Below, piece by piece: positions 16,706 through 24,377 of a stretch of 64,000 nt of DNA. Positions within the stretch are counted from its first letter, which is position 1, and each line of letters starts with the position of its first letter. The translations under genes and the position numbers were made by a program. The notes under the pieces were generated by a model. That model saw only the letters and a program-made list of their open reading frames with translations. It made no database searches and was not told the origin of the DNA. This DNA is from Flavobacterium sp. LC2016-01 (GTDB lineage Bacteria > Bacteroidota > Bacteroidia > Flavobacteriales > Flavobacteriaceae): the NCBI RefSeq assembly GCF_009711135.1, contig NZ_WMIC01000013.1, positions 1-64,000 of the forward strand. The letters are read 5' to 3'.

Positions 16706-17476
16706 TTATTTAGTATTTAATTTTCTTAATTTAATTCCAGTTAAAACTTTCTTGGTATATAAAGGGAAATCAGCGTTTTGAATCCAGCTGAAATATCCAG
16801 GCTCTGTTTCTAAAATTTTCTCCACTTTTGCTCCTTTATGTTTTCCGAAAGTAAATATTTCTTCGTCATCTTTATCAAAAGCGATCATTCCGGCAAAATC
16901 AGCGATTTTTTTTCGGGTTGTAAATTCTGAAAGTACTTTCATATCGTTCTCCAATTCAGGATAACGATCTAACTGCGCTTTTAAAATTTCGTAAGTCGCC
17001 ATAGTATCTGCTTCTGCTGAGTGTGCATTTTCTAGACTTTTTCCGCAATAGAATTTTAGTGCTGCACTTAAAGTACGTTCTTCCATTTTATGAAAAATGG
17101 TCTGAACATCTACAGAAACTTTGTTTTTCATATCAAAATCAACTCCGGCGCGAAGCAATTCTTCGGCCAAAAGCGGAATATCAAAACGATCTGAGTTAAA
17201 ACCTCCCAAATCACTATCTTTTATCATATTATAAACCAGCGGCGCTAATTCAGCAAAAGTTGGTTCGTTGGCCACTTTTTCATCGGTTATTCCGTGAACA
17301 GCTGTTGTTTGAGGAGGAATTGGAATAGTTGGATTTACTAGCCAAGTTTTACTTTCTTTATTTCCGTTTGGAAAAACTTTAAAAATTGAAATTTCTACGA
17401 TACGATCTTTACCGATGTCAATTCCAGTTGTTTCAAGATCAAAAAAGCAAATTGGTTTGTTTAATTTTAATTCCAT
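16706..17476 (-). CDS. DEDDh 3'-5' exonuclease (DNA polymerase III epsilon-like)
   Basis: A 256-residue protein. Exo I is seen as CFFDLETTGID, Exo II includes GFNSDRFDIPLLAEEL, and Exo III H-x4-D as HSAEADTMATYEIL, so it is the DEDDh class. A C-terminal extension of about 80 residues (FGKHKGAKVEKILETEPGYF and a SWIQNADF end) is the DUF3820-like quorum-type domain often found in such exonucleases. It is cytoplasmic. It could proofread, repair or degrade nucleic acid. A -7 element lies 20 bp upstream. Confidence 0.9.
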   Translation of the reverse strand: MELKLNKPICFFDLETTGIDIGKDRIVEISIFKVFPNGNKESKTWLVNPTIPIPPQTTAVHGITDEKVANEPTFAELAPLVYNMIKDSDLGGFNSDRFDIPLLAEELLRAGVDFDMKNKVSVDVQTIFHKMEERTLSAALKFYCGKSLENAHSAEADTMATYEILKAQLDRYPELENDMKVLSEFTTRKKIADFAGMIAFDKDDEEIFTFGKHKGAKVEKILETEPGYFSWIQNADFPLYTKKVLTGIKLRKLNTK

Positions 17477-17495
17477 TTTAATTTTTATAAGATTA

Positions 17496-17503
17496 CAAAT
17501 ATA
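17496..17503 (-). promoter_or_regulatory. Putative -7 element of the exonuclease gene
   Basis: TATATTTG on the minus strand, 20 bp before the ATG; no -33 TTG found. Confidence 0.35.
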
Positions 17504-17640
17504 ATTTTAAAAGCCGAATTTTCCGCCCCTATTTTTATTTTTTTGCCCACAAAAAGGCTATTTCATAAATTTTAACTTTCAAAAACAGCGATAATCAATC
17601 CGAGGTAAAATACATGTTTCGACTTTTCCTGTTAATAAAA

Positions 17641-17669
17641 AACCCGGAAAACATTTTATTTTCCGGGTT
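17641..17669 (-). terminator. Terminator of the E2 gene
   Basis: AACCCGGAAAA (17641-17651) pairs with 17659-17669 around a 7-nt loop; the minus strand continues in a T run. It lies 21 bp beyond the E2 stop. The remaining 17504-17640 shows nothing recognisable. Confidence 0.7.
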
Positions 17670-17690
17670 CTAAATTTATTTATGAATCGA

Positions 17691-19034
17691 CTAGAAATCT
17701 CTGTCTACATCAAAAGCTTCTAGATATTCTGCTACTCTTTTTACAAAACTTCCACCTAATGCACCATCAACAACTCTATGATCATAAGAGTGTGACAAGA
17801 ACATTTTTTGACGGATTCCAATAAAATCGCCTTCAGGAGTTTCAATAACAGCCGGCACTTTACGAATTGCACCAAGTGCTAAGATTCCAACCTGTGGCTG
17901 ATTGATAATTGGAGTTCCAAAAACGCTTCCAAAAGTTCCCACATTTGTAACCGTATACGTTCCGCCTTGAGTATCGTCTGGTTTCAATTTTCCAGCTTTA
18001 GCACGGTTTCCTAAATCGTTAACCGCTTTTGCCATACCAACAAGATTTAACTGATCTGCATTTTTAATTACAGGAACAATTAAATTTCCGTTTGGCAATG
18101 CTGCCGCCATTCCTAAGTTTATATTTTTCTTTTTGATGATATATTCGCCATCAACAGAAATGTTCATTCCTGGAAAATCTTTTAATGCTTTTGCAACTGC
18201 TTCCATCATAATTGGCGTAAAAGTCAGCTTCTCGCCTTCTCTTTTTTCAAAAGCCGTTTTCACTTTATCTCTCCATTTTACAATGTTCGTTACATCAACT
18301 TCAATAAACGACTGAACGTGTGCCGAAGTCTGTACAGATGCTACCATGTAACCTGAAATCAGTTTACGCATTCTGTCCATTTCAATAATTTCGTCGCCTC
18401 CATTTACTGAAACTGGAACTGCCTGCTGGCTTTTTTGAGCTGCTGGTTCTGGTGTCTGAACTGTTTTTGCAGTTTCAACCGTTGCTTTCGGAGCTTCTTC
18501 AACCACTTTTGGAGCTTGAACAACTCCCGCTTTGCGGTCTTCAACATATTTTAAAATATCTTCTTTTGTAACACGTCCATCTTTTCCTGAACCTTGAATA
18601 CTGTCAAGTTCAGCGATAGAAACGCCTTCTTCTTTTGCTATATTTTTAACTAATGGCGAAAAGAATTTATCAGATGTAGTAAAATCCTGTGGAGCACTTA
18701 CCGTTTCTTTTACCGCTTCAATTGTTTTTTCAATTTCTGCTGCTGCAACCGGAACTGCTGTTTCTTCCACTTTTGTTTCTGCTGGAGCATCACCTTCAGT
18801 TTCAATAATTGCAATAGTTTGTCCTACCTGAACTAAATCATCTTTGCCAAATAATTGTTCAATTAAAACTCCTGATACCTCGCTTGGCACTTCACTGTCA
18901 ACTTTATCAGTCGCAATTTCCAGCACAGCTTCATCAGCTTCAATTCTGTCTCCAACTTCTTTCAACCAGTTTGTAATAGTTGCTTCAGCGACACTTTCTC
19001 CCATTTTAGGAAGTTTTAATTCAAATCTTGCCAT
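17691..19034 (-). CDS. 2-oxo acid dehydrogenase E2 (dihydrolipoamide acyltransferase)
   Basis: A 447-residue E2 with one lipoyl domain (residues 1-75, lipoyl-lysine in EIATDKVDSEV), an Ala/Pro/Glu/Val-rich linker, an E3/E1-binding domain (FFSPLVKNIAKEEGVSIAEL, GRVTKEDILKYV) and a catalytic domain ending with SHSYDHRVVDGALGG (catalytic HxxxDG). It moves acyl groups to CoA in the pyruvate, 2-oxoglutarate or branched-chain complex. With one lipoyl domain and the closest sequence type being the branched-chain/2-oxoglutarate E2 of Bacteroidota, the exact complex cannot be fixed. No E1 or E3 gene is adjacent. Confidence 0.93.
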   Translation of the reverse strand: MARFELKLPKMGESVAEATITNWLKEVGDRIEADEAVLEIATDKVDSEVPSEVSGVLIEQLFGKDDLVQVGQTIAIIETEGDAPAETKVEETAVPVAAAEIEKTIEAVKETVSAPQDFTTSDKFFSPLVKNIAKEEGVSIAELDSIQGSGKDGRVTKEDILKYVEDRKAGVVQAPKVVEEAPKATVETAKTVQTPEPAAQKSQQAVPVSVNGGDEIIEMDRMRKLISGYMVASVQTSAHVQSFIEVDVTNIVKWRDKVKTAFEKREGEKLTFTPIMMEAVAKALKDFPGMNISVDGEYIIKKKNINLGMAAALPNGNLIVPVIKNADQLNLVGMAKAVNDLGNRAKAGKLKPDDTQGGTYTVTNVGTFGSVFGTPIINQPQVGILALGAIRKVPAVIETPEGDFIGIRQKMFLSHSYDHRVVDGALGGSFVKRVAEYLEAFDVDRDF

Positions 19035-19118
19035 ATTGTTAACCTCAAGGGTGATTTTGATTTTCAGATTGCGAAATTACCGAATTTTTTAAATATAAAT
19101 TACATTTAATATAATTTT

Positions 19119-20282
19119 TTACTCAATTTTTACAATTTGCCCCCTGTCATTTCGCGAATTGCTTCCAATAATAAAATTTGTGTTTTTGGGGAAAATCTTA
19201 AAAGTAACGTTCTTATCTTTAAGAGTTTCTATGATTTTGATACATTTTTTGAATGAAACGTACTGATTATCTAAAATAATCTCAACCTTTTTACCCTTAA
19301 AAACGTGGCACGAATTTACCATTTTTTCTTTTTTGAAATCTAAAAACTCCACTTTATTTTTTAGAATTGCAGCTAATTTTTCAGACAAAATACTATTTGA
19401 AGAATAAAAAATATACTTTTCCAGTACAAGTTTTCGCTTTGATTTTCCCTGAAACATTTTAACAAAGGCGAAAAACCAAATACCAATTTGAATAAAAGCG
19501 CTAAAAAAGAATGATTTCTGAAAATGTTTTTGATAAAAAAAGTTCATTGCTTCCTGAAAACGCTTCATGTATTTTTCGTCTTTAACGGTGCTTTCTCCTT
19601 TATAATGCAAAACTGCAGTTTCATGAAAATAATAATTAATCTTTTGTTTTTGCAATGAACGATACGACAAATCGACATCATCAGCATACATAAAGCAATT
19701 TTCATCAAATCCTTTTAAATCTGTATAAAGTTTGCGCTCCATTAACATAAATGCACCCACTAAAATTTCAACTTTTCCGGTTTGATTTTGGTCCAAATGC
19801 TGTGCGTAATACTGGTTGAAAATTTCCCATTTCGGAAAGATTTTATACAAACCTAAAACTTTTGTAAAGGCTACCCAAGGCGTTGGAATGCCGCGTTTGC
19901 TTTCTGGCAGAAAATTTCCAGTTCCGTCAATTAATTTACAGCCAATTATTCCCAGTTCTTTTTTTTCTTCGGCGAAAGCCAAAATCTTAGTAAAAGTATC
20001 TTCGGCGACAACTGTATCGGGATTCAAAATACAGATATATTTTCCTTTTGCTTCTGCAACACCTATATTATTTCCTTTCGGAAACCCAAAATTTTCTTTG
20101 TTTTGGATAAGTTTGACAGAAGGAAATCGCTCTTTCATCATCAAACAGGAATCATCTTCTGAATTATTATCAACAACAATAATTTCAGCATCAAGCATAG
20201 TGATTGCTTCCTGAACACTTAAAACGCATTGTTCCAGAAAGTATCTTACATTATAATTAAGAATTATTACCGATAATTGCAT
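19119..20282 (-). CDS. Family 2 glycosyltransferase
   Basis: A 387-residue GT-A protein beginning MQLSVIILNYNVRYFLEQC, with EIIVVDNNSEDDS for nucleotide binding and the D-x-D-like CILNPDTV for metal. The region FDENCFMYADDVDLSYR is the typical rhamnosyltransferase-like acceptor site. A hydrophobic stretch near residue 255 (FFFSAFIQIGIWFFAFVKMF) suggests membrane attachment. It adds a sugar to a lipid-linked or surface glycan. It is close to the OMP85-like gene but away from the capsule locus. Confidence 0.9.
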   Translation of the reverse strand: MQLSVIILNYNVRYFLEQCVLSVQEAITMLDAEIIVVDNNSEDDSCLMMKERFPSVKLIQNKENFGFPKGNNIGVAEAKGKYICILNPDTVVAEDTFTKILAFAEEKKELGIIGCKLIDGTGNFLPESKRGIPTPWVAFTKVLGLYKIFPKWEIFNQYYAQHLDQNQTGKVEILVGAFMLMERKLYTDLKGFDENCFMYADDVDLSYRSLQKQKINYYFHETAVLHYKGESTVKDEKYMKRFQEAMNFFYQKHFQKSFFFSAFIQIGIWFFAFVKMFQGKSKRKLVLEKYIFYSSNSILSEKLAAILKNKVEFLDFKKEKMVNSCHVFKGKKVEIILDNQYVSFKKCIKIIETLKDKNVTFKIFPKNTNFIIGSNSRNDRGQIVKIE

Positions 20283-20313
20283 GAAAATTGTGGGCTGGTG
20301 ATTTTTGGGGAAG

Positions 20314-21498
20314 TTAGAAATTTTCTGTTAAACCCAATCGCAAAGACCAATCGTTTTTGCTTATTCCGTAATCCAGTGCCAAATTACTGTTGTTTTTTTT
20401 GTTCCATTTAATTCGGATTCCAGTCCCAACAGCTGGATGCCATTTGTCAAATTGATACGTATCCAATTTTGAAACCGATGAAACATTGGCAAAAAAGACA
20501 GCACCAAAAAAACCGTTTCTGGTAATGTCAGTTCTATATTCTGTTTCAAAATAAATCAATGCGTTGCTTCGGTATCTGTTTTTTGTAAAACCTCGTCCAG
20601 TTTTTCCGTCACGGTCCCAGCCAATACTTGGCAAATCAAGATAATGAGGTTTTCCTCCAAAAGTAGACCAATAAAATGCCCTAGAAGCCCAGACACGATG
20701 TTTCGTTTTACTGAAGGAATGGTATTTTCGTGCATCAAAATACAATGACTGCCATTTGTCTCCGTTTACACCGCTTGTATTTATTCTTAAATCAGCTTCA
20801 ATATACATCCCTTGTTCTGGATTCACGATGTTTTTTCTGGAATCATACAAGCCTTGAAAAGCAAATCCGAACGAGGTTTCATCTGAAAAATCTCCGTTCA
20901 TGTATTTAACATAATCCGTCTCTTCATCAATATTGGACTCTTCAGAAATATTAGTATAATTGTCATACAGAAAACCCATTCCCAACCGATAATTCCCAAC
21001 TACTTTACGTGTAATAAATTGATAAAAACGCCACTGCTTATAGTCTAAAGTTGACATTTCTTCTTTCGAATTATTATCACCTAACCCATAAGTGAGCTGT
21101 GGATAAATCATATAACGGTAATCACCAATAAAATTCCACTTATTGTCTTTTGTATAAATGTAGGATTGAATAGGAAAAACATATTGATTGCTAAAACTAA
21201 AATAGGGAGAAAATGAAACCTGAGACATATTTGTAGTCTCATGATCTTCACCCAAATAAAATGTAGTCAGGAAAGAAACAACCAGTCCATTTGAATTGTT
21301 TGCTCCAACAGGTACAGGTAATAATGAAAAAGCCAGCTTTCTATCTTTGCGCTCTGCTATTGAATCATTTTTTTTAAATATTTTATAAATAACATCTAAA
21401 ATATCTTGACTTTCCACGGCAGTACTATCATTTTGTGAATAACAAAATGGCGAAATAAAAATTACAAACATTATAAATTTTATTTTTAAACTACTCAT
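20314..21498 (-). CDS. BamA/TamA-like (OMP85) outer membrane beta-barrel protein
   Basis: A 394-residue protein with signal peptide (MFVIFISPFCYSQ). After a short N-terminal part the rest is beta-barrel, with the OMP85 features GIRIKWNKKNNSNLALDYGISKN near the C-terminus and a terminal phenylalanine (GLTENF). No POTRA domains are visible, so it is a reduced member like the small surface-antigen family. It sits in the outer membrane; transport substrate unknown. A -7 element and a palindrome AAGAATGCATTCTT lie just upstream. Confidence 0.82.
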   Translation of the reverse strand: MSSLKIKFIMFVIFISPFCYSQNDSTAVESQDILDVIYKIFKKNDSIAERKDRKLAFSLLPVPVGANNSNGLVVSFLTTFYLGEDHETTNMSQVSFSPYFSFSNQYVFPIQSYIYTKDNKWNFIGDYRYMIYPQLTYGLGDNNSKEEMSTLDYKQWRFYQFITRKVVGNYRLGMGFLYDNYTNISEESNIDEETDYVKYMNGDFSDETSFGFAFQGLYDSRKNIVNPEQGMYIEADLRINTSGVNGDKWQSLYFDARKYHSFSKTKHRVWASRAFYWSTFGGKPHYLDLPSIGWDRDGKTGRGFTKNRYRSNALIYFETEYRTDITRNGFFGAVFFANVSSVSKLDTYQFDKWHPAVGTGIRIKWNKKNNSNLALDYGISKNDWSLRLGLTENF

Positions 21499-21510
21499 TA
21501 AAAATACTTT

Positions 21511-21533
21511 AAGAATGCATTCTTACAAATTTA
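21511..21533 (-). promoter_or_regulatory. Promoter region of the OMP85-like gene with palindrome
   Basis: TAAATTTG (minus, 21526-21533) fits TAnnTTTG, 28 bp before the start. AAGAATGCATTCTT (21511-21524), a perfect 14-bp palindrome, lies right after it, where a repressor could act. The rest of 21534-21739 shows nothing clear. Confidence 0.4.
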
Positions 21534-21739
21534 GAACTTTATTAAGACAATAGCCTTATTTTAAAAAGATTTACTGAGAGAAAATTAAATACTTTAGAAA
21601 AAGTATCTTTGAGAGAATGAATACTTATTTCAAAACAAATAATTAATTATGATTCGTCCGTTTTTTAACTTTGTGAATTACAAACCTGTTTCTGGAGCTT
21701 TATTAGAAATTAAATCTGTTATAATTCAAAATTAAAAAC

Positions 21740-22141
21740 ATGAAAATAAGACTTTACCTTTTGCTTTTAATAACTTCATTATTTTTCAATTTCGGCTACA
21801 GCCAAAAAAAATCTACGGATGGAAAGATCAATATTAATGGTGTTTGGACAGATATTAATTCTGGCGTTGCAAATGCAGTAGCCATTATTTCTGAACAAAA
21901 TGGAACAGTTATCTTTTCTCATTATTTAGAATGGAAAGGACAAAAATTTGTAGAAAGCGGTACTGGAAAACGAGTAGGAAATACAATTACATACACCGTA
22001 AATGTGACTTTACCTATTGATGGCTGGGCAACCGCTGGAACTCATACTTTAATTTTATCTGAAGATGGCAATACTCTCGAAGGAACTTTTGTTGATAATA
22101 AAGATCGAATCGGGCCTATTGCTTTTAAGAGAGTCAGGTGA
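21740..22141 (+). CDS. Secreted beta-rich hypothetical protein
   Basis: A 133-residue protein with signal peptide (LLLLITSLFFNFGYSQ) and a compact beta-rich domain (GVWTDINSGVANAVAIISEQ, FSHYLEWKGQKFVESGTG, TLEGTFVDNKDRIGP). The GVW and TLEGTFVD motifs resemble lipocalin/calycin-like small proteins, but I cannot assign a family. It probably sits in the periplasm or outside. It is alone on its strand, and its stop lies beside a palindromic repeat. Confidence 0.65.
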   Translation: MKIRLYLLLLITSLFFNFGYSQKKSTDGKININGVWTDINSGVANAVAIISEQNGTVIFSHYLEWKGQKFVESGTGKRVGNTITYTVNVTLPIDGWATAGTHTLILSEDGNTLEGTFVDNKDRIGPIAFKRVR

Positions 22142-22155
22142 TTTTTTTATTTCAG

Positions 22156-22204
22156 GTTTCAAGTTTCAGGTTCAGCACAAAACTTGAAACCTGAAACTTG
22201 AAAC
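22156..22204. repeat. Palindromic repeat of TTTCAAG/CTTGAAA type
   Basis: Arms of 17 bp (22156-22172 and 22188-22204) built from CAGGTTTC and AAGTTTCAGG units in inverted order, between two convergent genes. It may act as a bidirectional terminator. Related TTAGGTTTCAAG units are seen after the ABC-F gene near 45880. Confidence 0.6.
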
Positions 22205-22220
22205 TTGAATTTTTTTTCCT

Positions 22221-23411
22221 CTACAAATGCAGCTGAATTTTATATTTATTGCAAATTTTCATCACCAAAAGCATAATCGTCGAAAAAACTAACGACCAGA
22301 TAATTCCTGGAATTCCTTCGCGAAAATAATCTGGAATTATATGAATACTAAAAGCTAAAGTGAAATAATAGATTACACCCGGCAAAATATAAATCAACAG
22401 CGGATTTGCTGCCGCGGGCATAAAAAATTCACTCCATTTTGTTTGTTTTTTAATTTCCATAAGCCAATGCAAAAAATAAAACAACACCGTACAAATTGAG
22501 GCCGAGAACATTGTCCATGATGGTGTTCCTTTTATTTTTGAAATTCCAAAGTAAGGTCGCAACAAATAACCCACAGCAAAAAACAAAACAGCGAAACCAA
22601 TTACTGACCAATTAATTTTGGTTTCGATTTTCTTATCAAAAAACAATAACGAAATAACAACTCCTGCACTTACTAAAGAAGCATGCGTTAAATGTCCAGC
22701 AACAAAACTGGACCAAAATGATTGATGAATTATGGAACCTTCGATTAGATTCAATGAATTTACTGCAACGCAAAAAACTAAAAAAGCAATCATTGCCCAT
22801 AATCTACCGCAAACCAGCCAGTAGTAAACAACTGTAAAAAGGTATGCCCAGCCAATAAGACCAAGGATTCCCCACCATTTTGGCGTCATTCCTCTTTCTC
22901 CGTTATCCTGAATATAAAGAAAATACAAAACAGCCAAAACCAGCATTCCTCCATATTGAAGTGTATATTTTAACCAAATTGGAAAATCCTTCGAATATTT
23001 ATTCCAAATTGGAATTGGCATTGCATAAGCTAGTAATCCCCAAAAAGCCGGAGCAATAAACATTTTTGAAGCATCATAGCCATATTCCGCATTGACCATA
23101 AATACGCCAATAATAATCAAAGCCAATGCTCTTTTAAGCGTATGCGTCCAAATCGTCTTAGTGCTGTCTCCTTTTATCAGCCGAGCATTAAAGGCAAATG
23201 GAATTGACATTCCAACAATAAACAAAAAAGCAGGAAAAACCACATCGACAAAAGTCATTGCATCAGCATCTGCAGGCATATGTTTCATCCATTGTGGTAC
23301 ATTTTTTATGCTTGCCAGCTCATTTACAAAAATCATTACAAAAATGGTAATTCCTCGCAAAGCATCTATTGAAACGATTCTTTGATTGTATAAATTTTCT
23401 TTTATTTTCAT
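22221..23411 (-). CDS. Acyltransferase-like membrane protein (DUF5009/HGSNAT-like), second copy
   Basis: A 396-residue polytopic protein of the same family as 7356-8627. It begins with RIVSIDALRGITIFVMIFVNE, then FVDVVFPAFLFIVGMSIPFA, and has a C-terminal FFMPAAANPLLIYILPG block. It is diverged from the first copy, which suggests an old duplication or different substrate. A CoA-dependent acetyl transfer to an amino sugar is plausible, but the acceptor is unknown. A -7 element lies 25 bp upstream. Confidence 0.8.
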   Translation of the reverse strand: MKIKENLYNQRIVSIDALRGITIFVMIFVNELASIKNVPQWMKHMPADADAMTFVDVVFPAFLFIVGMSIPFAFNARLIKGDSTKTIWTHTLKRALALIIIGVFMVNAEYGYDASKMFIAPAFWGLLAYAMPIPIWNKYSKDFPIWLKYTLQYGGMLVLAVLYFLYIQDNGERGMTPKWWGILGLIGWAYLFTVVYYWLVCGRLWAMIAFLVFCVAVNSLNLIEGSIIHQSFWSSFVAGHLTHASLVSAGVVISLLFFDKKIETKINWSVIGFAVLFFAVGYLLRPYFGISKIKGTPSWTMFSASICTVLFYFLHWLMEIKKQTKWSEFFMPAAANPLLIYILPGVIYYFTLAFSIHIIPDYFREGIPGIIWSLVFSTIMLLVMKICNKYKIQLHL

Positions 23412-23435
23412 AAAACCTTAAATTATTAGCACAAA

Positions 23436-23443
23436 CAAATATA
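23436..23443 (-). promoter_or_regulatory. Putative -7 element of the second DUF5009-like gene
   Basis: TATATTTG on the minus strand, 25 bp before the ATG; no -33 TTG at the right distance. Confidence 0.35.
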
Positions 23444-23550
23444 AAATAATACCTGAGATAGAAAAATTAGTTTACCAACCAAAACCTATATTATTAAAAG
23501 TTTACCATTTTACGTTCGAAAATATAGAGTAGTTTACTTACTTTTGCAGC

Positions 23551-24294
23551 ATGTTATCATTCTTAAAATCAAAACCGTATTTAAAGGACCTTCTAGCGGG
23601 TAATTATGTAGATATCCATTCACATTTATTGCCAGGAATCGATGATGGTGCAAAAACGATAGAAGACACAACGAGACTTGCAAAGTCTTTTGAAGAAATG
23701 GGTGTTGCTCAATTTATAGCAACGCCGCATATTAGTCATTACATTTGGAATAATTCACCCGAATCAATTATTGCCAAACATAAAGAAACCCAAATTTTAC
23801 TGGAAGCCGAAAACACTAAGATTCCGTTTCAGGCTGCTGCAGAATATTTCATGGATGATTGGTTCGAAACTCATTTTCAAAACGAAAACCTGTTGACACT
23901 AAAAGACAATTATGTATTAGTCGAAATGTCGTACATGAATGCACCTGTTCAATTGTATAAAATTCTTTTTGATCTTCAGGTTGCAGGATACATTCCCGTT
24001 TTAGCACATCCTGAGCGTTATCTATTTTATCATAAAAATTTTAATGAATATGATAAGTTAAAAAAGGCTGGCTGCTTGTTTCAGCTTAATCTGCTTGCAA
24101 CTGTTGGTTACTATGGCTCTGAAATCACAAAAGTTGCCGACGAGCTTCTAAAAAAAGGAATGTATAATTTTGTTGGAACAGATGTTCATCACAATAATCA
24201 CATTGCTTCATTCAATCAGAAAGTGAAAATTGACAACAATAACATTAAAGTTTTAAAAGAAATTATTGCTAATAACCAATTTTTCAGATTCTAA
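23551..24294 (+). CDS. CpsB/CapC-family tyrosine-protein phosphatase
   Basis: A 247-residue PHP-type phosphatase. Metal ligands are seen as DIHSHLLPGIDDGA, the ATPH region, LAHPERY and TDVHHNNH. Members (CpsB, YwqE) dephosphorylate bacterial tyrosine autokinases that control capsule export. It converges on the wzc gene across a shared terminator, so Wzc is its likely target. This fits a phosphorylation/dephosphorylation cycle for the capsule assembly complex. Cytoplasmic. Confidence 0.9.
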   Translation: MLSFLKSKPYLKDLLAGNYVDIHSHLLPGIDDGAKTIEDTTRLAKSFEEMGVAQFIATPHISHYIWNNSPESIIAKHKETQILLEAENTKIPFQAAAEYFMDDWFETHFQNENLLTLKDNYVLVEMSYMNAPVQLYKILFDLQVAGYIPVLAHPERYLFYHKNFNEYDKLKKAGCLFQLNLLATVGYYGSEITKVADELLKKGMYNFVGTDVHHNNHIASFNQKVKIDNNNIKVLKEIIANNQFFRF

Positions 24295-24326
24295 ATCCTA
24301 TTGATTTAAATCTAAAAATATCGCAA

Positions 24327-24360
24327 AAAAAAACGGCTCAATTACTTGAGCCGTTTTTTT
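24327..24360. terminator. Bidirectional terminator between cpsB-like and wzc
   Basis: Perfect 14-bp arms (24327-24340, 24347-24360; core ACGGCTCA) with a 6-nt loop, A run on one side and T run on the other. It ends both the phosphatase gene and the capsule operon. Confidence 0.85.
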
Positions 24361-24377
24361 ATTGAAATCACTTTATA

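Noticed and set aside
23539..23546. TACTTTTG as promoter of the CpsB-like gene
   Set aside because: It is only 4 bp from the ATG, so transcription would start within the start codon; chance or leaderless start cannot be told apart.
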